The translations under genes and the position numbers were made by a program. Below the pieces are notes generated by a model. That model saw only the letters and a program-made list of their open reading frames with translations. It made no database searches and was not told the origin of the DNA. A DNA stretch of 64,000 nucleotides from Marichromatium bheemlicum. GTDB lineage: Bacteria > Pseudomonadota > Gammaproteobacteria > Chromatiales > Chromatiaceae. Location: positions 1 to 64,000 of the forward strand of contig NZ_JAAXKX010000005.1 in NCBI RefSeq assembly GCF_012276755.1, read 5' to 3'. Positions 7,757 through 17,392 of the stretch are shown piece after piece; the stretch's first letter is position 1, and every line of letters begins with the position of its first letter.

Positions 7757-8635
7757 ATGTCGAGCCTGTTGGAATCTCTCGTTGATGCCCTTGCGCGGGG
7801 CGAGCTGGTGCCCTGTCTGGGGCCCGGCGCGCTCGCCGGGGTGGTCGATCGCGAACGTGGCGAGCCGATCCCGGCCGACAGCGATTCGCTGATCCTCGCG
7901 CTCAACGGCGGGCGGCCGATGTCGCGGCGGCTGATGTGGGAGTTCTCGCGCGCGGCGATGAGCGTCGAACTCAAGCGTGGGCGCGGGGCGGTGCAGCGCT
8001 TCCTCGATGCCACCTACGCGGGACAGGCGTGGACGCAGGCACCGTTACACGCCTGGCTGGCCGGCACCTCACCAGGTTATGTCATCGACCTCAATCGCGA
8101 CCTCCAGCTCCAGCACCTCTATGCCGAGCGCCCGCACGTGCTGGTGCGCGGCATCGCCCGGGTGGGGGGGACGGACTACCGCTTCCGCATCCATGTCCAC
8201 GACGGTTCGGGGTATCGTGAGGTCGAGCAGGCGGCGGTCGATCCGGCGTTGCCAGTGCTGTTCAAGCCGCTCGGCAGCCCCGAGCCGGGGGCGACCTATA
8301 TCGCCTCGGACGCCGACTTCGTCGACTATCTCACCGAGCTGATGGGCGGTTTCGCGATCCCCGCGTTCGTCAAGGCCCGTCGTCGCGGGCTGCGCTATCT
8401 ACTGCTGGGGCTCAACCTCGACCGTGACACCGAGCGGATGCTGGTCACCGAGCTGATCCATGGCGCCGCCTCGCCCGCGGGCTGGGCACTGATCCCCGAG
8501 CCCAGCCCCAAGGCGCGTCGCTTCTGCGCGCGCCAGGGGCTCGCCATCGTCGAGGCCGGGGTGGAGGAGTTGCGCGCTGGGCTCGCCTACCTGGGTCACG
8601 AGGCGTGTGCGACGGGTGGTGCACTCGGATGCTAG
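7757..8635 (+). CDS. SIR2-like (NAD-binding fold) protein next to nif genes
   Basis: 292 residues from the ATG at 7757 (GGAGG about 5 nt upstream). The N-terminus ELVPCLGPGAL resembles the NAD-binding GAGxS loop of SIR2-like domains. YVIDLNRDLQLQHLY sits where these proteins carry their N-x-D motif. LPVLFKPLGSPEPG sits at the usual (F)KLHG site, with the catalytic histidine replaced by proline-leucine. LRYLLLGLNLDRDTERML matches the late L-G-x-x-x-D motif. This suggests an NAD- or ADP-ribose-binding protein without classical deacylase chemistry. Neighbours are a CBS-pair protein, a permease and the nifB/nifQ/draG operon, so a role in nitrogenase regulation or energy sensing is plausible but unproven. 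Confidence 0.6.
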   Translation: MSSLLESLVDALARGELVPCLGPGALAGVVDRERGEPIPADSDSLILALNGGRPMSRRLMWEFSRAAMSVELKRGRGAVQRFLDATYAGQAWTQAPLHAWLAGTSPGYVIDLNRDLQLQHLYAERPHVLVRGIARVGGTDYRFRIHVHDGSGYREVEQAAVDPALPVLFKPLGSPEPGATYIASDADFVDYLTELMGGFAIPAFVKARRRGLRYLLLGLNLDRDTERMLVTELIHGAASPAGWALIPEPSPKARRFCARQGLAIVEAGVEELRAGLAYLGHEACATGGALGC

Positions 8636-8766
8636 ACTGATCGCGCAACATCTCGACCCGCATGCGCGATCGCGCGATCCGATCCGAACCCGCTACCCCC
8701 CTGTCCCGGCCCGAACGCGCCGCGTGACGGGCAGGTTCGGTCATGACCTGCGGCGACGGGCGATGT

Positions 8767-8782
8767 TGTCACGGCGCTGACA
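8767..8782. promoter_or_regulatory. NifA upstream activator sequence (TGT-N10-ACA) before the CBS gene
   Basis: TGT (8767-8769), ten bases, ACA (8780-8782): a perfect match to the NifA binding consensus. It lies about 110 bp upstream of the -24 element at 8890-8905, the distance typical for NifA-activated promoters that use a DNA loop. Confidence 0.5.
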
Positions 8783-8889
8783 CGGGCGTGAGCCCAGTTC
8801 CGTCCCTGCCTCCGCCGCGCGGTTCGTGCTGCGGCGCCCCGCGACACGGATCCCGATCAAGGGCCTGCGGGGCGCGTCCAGACCGAGAT

Positions 8890-8905
8890 CGGCGCGCGAT
8901 CTGCG
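8890..8905 (+). promoter_or_regulatory. Candidate sigma54 promoter for the CBS-permease operon
   Basis: CGGCGCGCGATCTGCG has GG at 8891-8892 and GC at 8903-8904 with exact 10-nt spacing. It keeps most positions of TGGCACGNNNNTTGC, apart from the first T, the A and one T of the -12 box. The predicted start is near 8916, just before the GGAAGG ribosome-binding motif and the ATG at 8933. Confidence 0.4.
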
Positions 8906-8932
8906 GTCGTCCTAGAGCGGAAGGCTATCTCC

Positions 8933-9391
8933 ATGAAGCTGATCGAACTTGCCGTCCCGACCCTGGTGGTCAGGCCTGGCATGACCCTGCGCGAGGTGTT
9001 TCGCGAGTGCGTGCGTTGCAACGTCGGCGGGCTGCCCTATGCCGATGCCGAGGGGCGGGTCTGCGGCCGGGTGTCGCTGCGTCACATCGTCAAGCACACC
9101 TGCATCCCCGACTTCCTGGTCGGTGCGGCCGACTATCTGGGCGACCACATCGACAATGTCGATCTGCCCGAGGCGAGACGCGGTGCCATCCTCGCCGAGG
9201 ACGCGAGCGCCTACGTGCTCGAGACCCGCGCCACGATCAGTGCCGAGTCGCCGCTGATCAAGGGGCTGGCGATCATGGAGCGTTACAACAGTTCCTATCT
9301 GTTCCTGGTCGACGGTGGTGAGTACCGCGGCGTGGTGACGCGGATGGCGATCGTCGGTTGCATGCTGGCCAGAGACGAGGAGGGCGTGTGA
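8933..9391 (+). CDS. CBS-domain pair protein
   Basis: 152 residues forming two CBS motifs. The first is around TLVVRPGMTLREVFRECVRCNVGGLPYAD followed by VCGRVSLRHI (residues 10-50). The second is around ATISAESPLIKGLAIME followed by YRGVVTRMAIVGCML (residues 100-147). CBS pairs bind adenine nucleotides and often regulate a linked transporter or enzyme. The stop overlaps the GTG start of the permease (GTGA, 9388-9391), so the two proteins are probably made in equal amounts and may interact. A NifA site and a -24/-12 element lie upstream, which suggests expression during nitrogen fixation. Confidence 0.8.
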   Translation: MKLIELAVPTLVVRPGMTLREVFRECVRCNVGGLPYADAEGRVCGRVSLRHIVKHTCIPDFLVGAADYLGDHIDNVDLPEARRGAILAEDASAYVLETRATISAESPLIKGLAIMERYNSSYLFLVDGGEYRGVVTRMAIVGCMLARDEEGV

Positions 9392-10716
9392 ACGAGCTTG
9401 CGACGGTACCCCATTTCAACGGCCAGATGGTGGCCGCGGGGCTGACCATGATTGCCGCCTATGTGCTGATCTTCGGCGAGGTGATCCACCGCACCAGTGC
9501 GGCGATCATCGGCGCGGTTGCGATGATCGGGGTGGGGATGCTCGGTGGTTTCTACGACCAGGCCGAGGCGGTGATGGCGATCGACGCCAATACCCTGTTC
9601 CTGCTCGCCGGGATGATGATGCTGGTGGTGCTGCTGCGGCCCACTGGCGGTTTCGACTACCTGGCTATCCGTATTGCCAAGTGGTCGCGCGGCAACCCGC
9701 GGCTGCTGCTGGTCTATCTGGCGTTGGCGGTGAGCCTGATCAGCATGTTCCTCGACAATGTCACCACGGTGCTGATCTTTGCGCCGCTGACGGTGCTGAT
9801 TACCCGCATCCTCTCGCTCAATCCGCTGCCCTTCCTGATGGCCGAGGCGATGCTCTCGAACATCGGTGGGGCGGCGACCCTGGTCGGTGACCCGCCCAAC
9901 ATCATGATCGGTAGCGCCGGTGGGATCGAGTTCACCCGCTTCCTGGTGCACATGGGGCCGCTGGTCGTCGTCTCCTGGGCGGTCACGGTGGTGCTGATCC
10001 TGCTGCTGTTCCGACGCGAATTGACGCCGCACGGTGAGGGCTCGGTGATCGACCTCGACGAGCGCCGTGCGATCAAGCACCCGATCCGGCTGCGGCGCGG
10101 GCTGATCGCGCTTGGTCTGGCGATCGTGCTGTTCTTCGTCCATCACCGCCTGCATCTGTTCCCGGCCTATGTCGCCTTCATCGCGGTGGCGCTGGCACTG
10201 GTGCTGCTGCGTCCCGACCCGGAGGCGTTGTTCGGCAAGCTCGAGTGGTCGGTGCTGGTGTTCTTCGCCGGGTTGTTCGTGATCGTCGGCGGGGTCGAGG
10301 CCTCGGGGCTGCTCGATTGGGTCGGGTTCCGGCTGGCACGCCTGGCGCAGGATCCGCAGACGCTGCTGCTCACCTGTCTGGCGCTGATGTGGGTGGCGGC
10401 GCTGCTCAGCGCGGTGGTCGACAACATCCCCTTCACCGTCACCATGATCCCGATCGTGCTCGGACTCGAACAGCAGGGGGTGAACATCACCCCGCTGTGG
10501 TGGGCGCTGGCGATCGGCGTCGGGCTCGGCGGCAACGGCTCGCACATCGGCGCCACCGCCAACGTCATCTGCGTGGCCGAGTCCGAGCGCAGCGGCATCC
10601 CCGAGGCCCGCATCACCCCGCTCGGCTGGTTGCGCGTCGGCATCCCGGTGATGCTCGTCGGGCTCACCGTGGCGAGCGCGGTGTTCGTACTGCTGTTCGA
10701 CTTCTATCGCGGCTGA
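9388..10716 (+). CDS. ArsB/NhaD (SLC13-type) ion transporter family permease
   Basis: 442 residues from a GTG at 9388 that overlaps the CBS stop; a strong GAGGAGGG motif lies just upstream. About 11-12 hydrophobic helices are visible. The two inverted halves carry the IT-superfamily signatures SMFLDNVTTVLIFAPLT with GGAATLVGDPPNIMIG, and LSAVVDNIPFTVTMIPI with GLGGNGSHIGATANVI. These fit ArsB/NhaD proteins (arsenite efflux or Na+/H+ exchange) and related anion carriers; the substrate cannot be told from sequence. Tight coupling to a CBS protein in a nif context suggests nucleotide-gated ion or anion transport linked to nitrogen fixation. Confidence 0.82.
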   Translation: MNELATVPHFNGQMVAAGLTMIAAYVLIFGEVIHRTSAAIIGAVAMIGVGMLGGFYDQAEAVMAIDANTLFLLAGMMMLVVLLRPTGGFDYLAIRIAKWSRGNPRLLLVYLALAVSLISMFLDNVTTVLIFAPLTVLITRILSLNPLPFLMAEAMLSNIGGAATLVGDPPNIMIGSAGGIEFTRFLVHMGPLVVVSWAVTVVLILLLFRRELTPHGEGSVIDLDERRAIKHPIRLRRGLIALGLAIVLFFVHHRLHLFPAYVAFIAVALALVLLRPDPEALFGKLEWSVLVFFAGLFVIVGGVEASGLLDWVGFRLARLAQDPQTLLLTCLALMWVAALLSAVVDNIPFTVTMIPIVLGLEQQGVNITPLWWALAIGVGLGGNGSHIGATANVICVAESERSGIPEARITPLGWLRVGIPVMLVGLTVASAVFVLLFDFYRG

Positions 10717-11657
10717 GCGCGCCCGCGACACAGCGTCGAGGCGTTCACCAGCGCCTGCGCCTGCACCAGGCAGGCGCGTGCGCTGGTGCGTTCGAGTCCG
10801 TCGAACCAGCGCCGCGGGATGGCCTCGGGGCCGTGCAGCGCGCCGACGATCATGCCGAGGATGGCGCCGGTGGTGTCGGCGTCACCACCACGGTTGACCA
10901 CGTCGATCAGCGCCGTCTCGAGACCGTCGGTGGCGAACAGCGCCTGCAGCACCGCGCGCATCGTCTCGACGATATAGCCGCCCGGGTTCTCGGCGCGGCC
11001 ACGGTCGAAGGCGAAGCGGGCATCCTCGGCCACCAGGGCGTCGGCCAGTTCGCGCAGGTGCTCGCGGGTGGCGCCGAGGATGGCGCTCTGTACCATGCGT
11101 ACCACGGTCAGGGTGGCGGCGTCCGAGAGCGGGTTGTGATGGGTGACGTGGGCCTGGGTGCGGCAGGCTGCAGCGACGTCCTCGGTCTCCGCGCCGAGGG
11201 TGAAGAGCGCGACCGGCAGGGTACGCATGCAGGCGCCGTTGCCGGCGTCATAGGTGTTCTCCGGGACCTCGGTGGCGCCGGTGCGACGGTAGCGGGCGAT
11301 GCCCCGACGCACGGTGTGACCGATATCGACCGGTTTGGTGCGCATCCAGCCGCTGAAGGCCTCGGCGATGGCGCCGGCCTCGACCCGGCCCCGGGCGAGC
11401 AGGGCGCGCCCGAGTGCCAGCGACATCCCGGTGTCGTCGGTAACCTGACCGCGGCGCAGTCTGAGCCAGCCACCGCCGATCAGATCGCGGTGGATGCCGT
11501 GGCGGGCGCGGATCTCGGCCGGGGTCATGAACTCCACGGTGGCGCCGAGGGCATCCCCGATGGCCAGCCCCAGATAGGCCCCCTGGGCACGGGTTTGGAT
11601 GGCGTTGGCGGTGGTCTCGCCGGTGGCGAGGTCATTCCTCAGGTCCAAAACAAACAT
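10704..11657 (-). CDS. draG: ADP-ribosyl-[dinitrogen reductase] glycohydrolase, DraG family
   Basis: 317 residues from the ATG at 11657. It has the ADP-ribosylglycohydrolase fold with metal ligands in GQVTDDTGMSLALGRALL near residue 60-70 and GGDADTTGAILGMIVGAL near residue 250. GLAIGDALGATVEFM is the typical N-terminal motif. DraG removes ADP-ribose from an arginine of nitrogenase Fe protein and reactivates it. The gene is last of nifB-fdx-nifQ-draG and overlaps nifQ by 26 nt. The partner transferase DraT is not in the window. The 3' end overlaps the convergent permease gene by 13 nt. Confidence 0.87.
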   Translation of the reverse strand: MFVLDLRNDLATGETTANAIQTRAQGAYLGLAIGDALGATVEFMTPAEIRARHGIHRDLIGGGWLRLRRGQVTDDTGMSLALGRALLARGRVEAGAIAEAFSGWMRTKPVDIGHTVRRGIARYRRTGATEVPENTYDAGNGACMRTLPVALFTLGAETEDVAAACRTQAHVTHHNPLSDAATLTVVRMVQSAILGATREHLRELADALVAEDARFAFDRGRAENPGGYIVETMRAVLQALFATDGLETALIDVVNRGGDADTTGAILGMIVGALHGPEAIPRRWFDGLERTSARACLVQAQALVNASTLCRGRAQPR

Positions 11658-12213
11658 GGTAGTCGGCACACTCCTCGCATGATGGTGCCCGGCACAGATA
11701 GACGCCCTCGCGCTCACACAACTGTTTGTAGAGAAAGCGCTTCCACTTCATGTCCCCGCGATTGGCCATGGCCAGGCGCGGGAAGTTGCGTCGCATCAGC
11801 GCGGTCAGCGCGCGGCGGTTCCACAGTCCGAGGTCCTGCCACAGGTGATCAGCGGCCATGCAGCCGGCGGCGACGACCTCGGCCATCCACAGCTCCGAGT
11901 GCGTGTGCCCGGCTCGCTGGGCACCGAGCAGTATCACCAACTCGGCGCGTTCGTCCTCGCGCGCGGGGTTGGACGCCACCCCGTCGAGGCTGGAGAGCAC
12001 CTCCGGTGAGACCCCGGGGAAGTGATAGCCCATCAGCGCGGTGAATGCCTCGGGGGCGAGCCCGAGCCAGGGTGGCAGGGCACCGAGTCCACAGGCACGG
12101 CTGGCGATCATACAGGCGAAGGCATGGTCGTTGCCTGCGCCGACCGCCCGGGTCATCAACCGGACGAAGATCCGCTGGATCTCGCGGGTGCGTTCGGGGC
12201 AGGGCGTGGCCAT
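11632..12213 (-). CDS. nifQ: NifQ, molybdenum donor for FeMo-cofactor synthesis
   Basis: 193 residues from the ATG at 12213 (GGAGG 7 nt upstream). The C-terminus carries the family's cysteine motif C-x4-C-x2-C-x5-C (CRAPSCEECADYHVC). The HHF-like region GYHFPGVS and the W-K-R-F-L-Y-K-Q segment are also typical. NifQ holds a Mo-Fe-S cluster and passes molybdenum to the NifEN/NifH stage of FeMo-co assembly. Its position between the ferredoxin and draG, downstream of nifB, fits. Confidence 0.92.
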   Translation of the reverse strand: MATPCPERTREIQRIFVRLMTRAVGAGNDHAFACMIASRACGLGALPPWLGLAPEAFTALMGYHFPGVSPEVLSSLDGVASNPAREDERAELVILLGAQRAGHTHSELWMAEVVAAGCMAADHLWQDLGLWNRRALTALMRRNFPRLAMANRGDMKWKRFLYKQLCEREGVYLCRAPSCEECADYHVCFGPEE

Positions 12214-12288
12214 GGTCTCGCCTCCATCGTCTCCTGGTGATGGTGCCGGGCCCGCGGGCATCCCTGGTGCCGGACCCGGGGGTCGGGG

Positions 12289-12567
12289 TCAGCGGGCCCG
12301 AATGCGCGCGCGGGCCTGCTCGAGCAGGTCCGGTGGGATGCCGGTGAGCGAGCCGGGTGGGTTGAGCGCGCCGCCGCAGGCGTCGACGATCGCGCCCTCG
12401 ATCGGGCAGATGCTTGCGCACTGCGGCTCGGCATAGGTGCCCGCGCACTCGCAGCAGGCGACCGGGTCGATGTAGAAGTGCGGACTGGCCGGCTCGATCG
12501 CCGCGCTCGGGCAGAGTGGCTCGCAGGCCCAGCAGTTGACACATCCGGCGGTGATCTTCAGGGCCAT
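12289..12567 (-). CDS. Chromatium-type 2[4Fe-4S] ferredoxin of the nif operon
   Basis: 92 residues. The first cluster motif is CVNCWACEPLCP (C-x2-C-x2-C-x3-C). The second is CCECAGTYAEPQCASICP, giving C-x2-C-x8-C-x3-C. The extended loop in motif two plus a C-terminal helix (LLEQARARIRAR) mark the Allochromatium/FdxN-like class of low-potential ferredoxins. It lies 18 nt downstream of nifB in the same direction and probably supplies electrons to NifB or nitrogenase. A pairing with nifB is common in diazotrophs. Confidence 0.9.
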   Translation of the reverse strand: MALKITAGCVNCWACEPLCPSAAIEPASPHFYIDPVACCECAGTYAEPQCASICPIEGAIVDACGGALNPPGSLTGIPPDLLEQARARIRAR

Positions 12568-12585
12568 CTCGGGGACCTCCGTGGC

Positions 12586-14070
12586 TTAGGCGCTCAGGGT
12601 GGCGCACTGGGGTTCGTCGACGCTCAGGGCGCCCAGGTCGGCGAGTTCGCGATGGGCCGCGTGCAGCGCCTGCTCGATCGGTGACATCGCCAGTTCGCCG
12701 TTGGGGCGAATGCCCGCCGCCTCGAGTCCCTCCCAGGGGGTGAGCCCGATGCGCGCGCACAGCACCATGGCGCAGTCGGCGAGCGCGGCCAGTGCCGGGG
12801 CCAGGGCGTCGTCGTCCTCGTCGCAGTGCTCGGCGCCGTTGCAGTAGCGCGCGAGTGGGCGGTCGTCGAGCAGCCGTTCGCCCTGCTCGTCGACCTCGTA
12901 GACGAGGAAGCGCTCGGCCTGACCGAAGTGTTGGTCGACCCGCCGACCGTCGCTGCTGGCCACCGCGATGCGTGCCGCGCGGGTGGTGGGGCGAGGGGGA
13001 CTCAGCGTGGCTACGGGAACCAGGGCCGGGGTGGCTGCCTGACGGCGTCGCTCGATCGCCTCGCGCGTGGCGGCGCGGCGCGCCAGCGCGGCGTCATCGT
13101 CGATCTCCAGGGTGGCGATGCGCTCGCGCGTGAACTCGGCGCTGCGGTCGTCGCCGAGCATGCCGACGGCGTCGGCGCGACACTGCTTGCAGTGACGCAT
13201 GATCGCCATCTCACCGGCGCACGCGGTCTGCAGCGCGCGTAGCTCGCTGGCGCGTGGCGCGCGCTGGCCCATCAGGCCGTAGAAGGTGCCGTGCTCGGGC
13301 GCGGCGATCAGCGGCATCAGGTTGTGGAGGAAGGCCCCCTTGGCCTTGACCGCGCGGCTGACCTCGGTGAGGTGTTGATCGTTGACCCCAGGGATCAGTA
13401 CCGAGTTGACCTTGACCAGCATGCCGCGCTCGACCAGCCGCTCGAGCCCGAGCTGCTGCTGCTCGATGAGGATCTCGGCGCCCTTGCGACCGCGCACGCG
13501 GCGGTTGTTCCAGAACACCCAGGGATAGATCTCGGCGCCGATGTCGGGGTCGAGACAGTTGATGGTGACGGTGACGTGCTCGATGTTGTAGCGACACAGG
13601 GTGTCGACCGTCTCGGGCAACGCCAGGCCGTTGGTCGAGACGCACAGCCTGAGGTCCGGGGTGCGCTCGGCGATCAGTCGGAAGGTCGCAAAGGTGCGCT
13701 CGGGGTTGGCCAGTGGATCGCCCGGTCCGGCGATGCCGACCACCGCGAGCTGGGGGATGTGGGCGGCCACCGCTGCCACCTTGGCCGCCGCCTGCTGTGG
13801 TTCGAGCAGCTCGGAGACCACGCCGGGACGTGACTCGTTGGCGCAGTCGTACTTGCGGTTGCAGTAGTGGCACTGGATGTTGCAGGCCGGTGCTACGGCC
13901 ACGTGCATGCGGGCATAGTGGTGATGGGCGTCGGCGGAGAAGCAGGGGTGGTTGTGCACCCGCTCGCGGATCGCGGCAGGGAGCCGGTCGAGCGTGTCGC
14001 CACCGCCGCACCCCCGCCCGGCGCAGTTCGAGGGGGATATCCGCTCCGGCCCTGCTTGCTTTGACTCCAT
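12586..14070 (-). CDS. nifB: NifB, radical-SAM FeMo-cofactor (NifB-co) synthase
   Basis: 494 residues. The radical-SAM motif CNIQCHYCNRKYDC begins near residue 63, after HPCFSADAHHHYARMH. Further conserved parts are GIAGPGDPLANPERT and the iron-sulfur ligand region with CKQCRADAVGMLGDD. A NifX/NafY-like domain forms the C-terminus (RIAVASSDGRRVDQHFGQAE onward, about residues 365-475), so this is the long fused form common in proteobacteria. NifB makes the 8Fe-9S-C precursor of FeMo-co. It heads the operon; a sigma54 promoter and NifA site lie 65-195 nt upstream, and a GGAGG ribosome-binding site precedes the ATG. Confidence 0.96.
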   Translation of the reverse strand: MESKQAGPERISPSNCAGRGCGGGDTLDRLPAAIRERVHNHPCFSADAHHHYARMHVAVAPACNIQCHYCNRKYDCANESRPGVVSELLEPQQAAAKVAAVAAHIPQLAVVGIAGPGDPLANPERTFATFRLIAERTPDLRLCVSTNGLALPETVDTLCRYNIEHVTVTINCLDPDIGAEIYPWVFWNNRRVRGRKGAEILIEQQQLGLERLVERGMLVKVNSVLIPGVNDQHLTEVSRAVKAKGAFLHNLMPLIAAPEHGTFYGLMGQRAPRASELRALQTACAGEMAIMRHCKQCRADAVGMLGDDRSAEFTRERIATLEIDDDAALARRAATREAIERRRQAATPALVPVATLSPPRPTTRAARIAVASSDGRRVDQHFGQAERFLVYEVDEQGERLLDDRPLARYCNGAEHCDEDDDALAPALAALADCAMVLCARIGLTPWEGLEAAGIRPNGELAMSPIEQALHAAHRELADLGALSVDEPQCATLSA

Positions 14071-14135
14071 CGTCTGGCCTCCACGACTGACGGGGCGTCG
14101 ACCCCGCGGGTTTGTAAGTGTGCCGTGGTGGTCTC

Positions 14136-14151
14136 AGCAAACCCCGTGCCT
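14136..14151 (-). promoter_or_regulatory. nifB: Sigma54 (-24/-12) promoter of the nifB operon
   Basis: Read on the minus strand: AGGCACGGGGTTTGCT. It matches TGGCACG-N4-TTGCT at all positions but the first, with GG (14150-14149) and GC (14138-14137) separated by exactly 10 nt. Transcription would start near 14125, about 55 nt before the nifB ATG. Confidence 0.8.
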
Positions 14152-14248
14152 AGTGATGAACGATGGCTTAAGTGATTGTTTTGTCTGTTTGTAATGGAAG
14201 GGGTGGCGTGGTTTTGTGGGGATCGCAACAGCCCGCGTCGGGGTGCTT

Positions 14249-14264
14249 TGTGGGAATCGGGACA
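14249..14264. promoter_or_regulatory. NifA upstream activator sequence for nifB
   Basis: Perfect TGT-N10-ACA (TGTGGGAATCGGGACA) about 100 bp upstream of the nifB -24 element, the classic spacing for NifA enhancer sites. Confidence 0.7.
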
Positions 14265-14813
14265 GTGAAGACGACGCTCGCTGTCCCCCTCGCGGGGCTC
14301 GCGAGTCATCGGTGTGATGAGCCGAGCAGGATCTCTATCGCCCACTCGACGAGACGCGCTCGGTGCCCTCGATTGCTGGTGCAGCGGTCTTCGCCAGGCC
14401 ATTCGCGAGGTGGTTTGGCCTCGGGTGTGACCTGGAGGAAGGCCGCCGAATCACTGGCATGAGCGCGTTGAACAGGTTTTTTTTCGCCGATCGCCCTAGC
14501 TGGACTCTCGCTCGGTGTATAATTACCTGCTCCCAATCCTGGCACGCCTGGTGATCACCCGTTCCATCGTCGAGCCGCGAACCGACGCCCCGCCGGCCGC
14601 GCGCGTCCGGGTGCCCGTCGATTACCCCTTTGGTCGTGATCACGCGTCTGTGAAGAGACCACCCTGCGCGTCCACATGCGACGAGATCGGACCTGTCCGG
14701 ACGCATCCCTGGCGGTGATGCGCCCGTCCCGGATCGTGCGGAAACCGCCCCATATCTCCGGGCCCAGCGAACACCCAGAGGCGCGTCGCGCCTCGCCAAC
14801 GAGTGATAAGGCA
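14265..14813. other. Gene-free region between the nifB enhancer and typA; long typA leader
   Basis: No gene is supported here. A TATAAT hexamer at 14518-14523, preceded by TG, could be the -10 of a plus-strand promoter for typA, but no convincing -35 box is present. If used, it gives a leader of nearly 290 nt. A run of eight T at 14477-14484 follows the sequence GAACAGG; no clear hairpin precedes it. Confidence 0.35.
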
Positions 14814-16640
<1,827 letters not shown>

Positions 16641-16675
16641 TCCGGCGGACTAGGTACGCGCCGCGCGGCGCGGGC

Positions 16676-17236
16676 TCAGTCCGTTGGCAGCACGATGTTG
16701 ACCAGCCGCCAGCGCAGTCCGTCGCGTTCGAGCACGAAGCGGGTCTCGCGCCCATCCTCGTCCGGTACCCACACCGAGAAGGTGGCGAGATCGTCGTAGA
16801 CGTACCGGGCGTCGGCGAAGGGTAGCGGCTCGTGGCGCGGCTGCTCGTCGCGTGAGGGCGAGGTGGTCGCGGGCGGTGAGGGCGGGGTGGTCTCCGGATG
16901 TGGTTCCGGGGTCTCGCCGGCCATTATCTGGGCCAGTCCCGCCGGGGTGACGAAAGCATCGACCATGCCGTCGACGATCTGCGAGGCCAACCCCGCCAGC
17001 GCCAGGGTCAGTGGGTTGGCCGCGTCGGTCGCGCCGCTCTGTTCGAGTGCCTTGGCATTGAGCTGAGCCTTGAGACCTTCGCGCAGGCGTGGAAAGTCGA
17101 TGTGGCGCTCGAGCATGACCGAGTCTCGCTCGATGATCCCGGTACGGATCTGAACCACGGTCAGATAGGGACCTGCGGCGACATAACCGAGCCCGAGCAA
17201 CAGGGCAACGGCGAGTAGCAGGGGGAGGATCTTCAT
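16676..17236 (-). CDS. DUF2939 family membrane-anchored protein
   Basis: 186 residues from the ATG at 17236, which places the hydrophobic helix MKILPLLLAVALLLGLGYVA at the very N-terminus. The pattern AAGPYLTVVQIRTGIIERD...LERHIDFPRLREGLKAQL is that of DUF2939: two helices that place a small globular domain at the membrane. A proline/threonine-rich linker precedes a C-terminal domain (YVYDDLATFSVWV). An in-frame ATG at 17257 is possible but would add six polar residues. It runs convergent to typA, and no function is known. Confidence 0.7.
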   Translation of the reverse strand: MKILPLLLAVALLLGLGYVAAGPYLTVVQIRTGIIERDSVMLERHIDFPRLREGLKAQLNAKALEQSGATDAANPLTLALAGLASQIVDGMVDAFVTPAGLAQIMAGETPEPHPETTPPSPPATTSPSRDEQPRHEPLPFADARYVYDDLATFSVWVPDEDGRETRFVLERDGLRWRLVNIVLPTD

Positions 17237-17392
17237 GGCTAACGTCCTGACATCCACTGTTCGCGGCGGTCTGCCGTGCGCTCAAGGCTAGCATGGGCGC
17301 CGGTCGGGGCGGCGGGTGCGTGATCGTTCAGGGTTGCGTACCATCGAATCATTCGGGCCGCAGGCCGTGTCCATGGCAATCCTGAGCAATTC

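Noticed and set aside
14676-14813. ATG at 14676 as typA start
   Set aside because: It would add 46 residues with no counterpart in TypA; the TTG at 14814 gives the family length.
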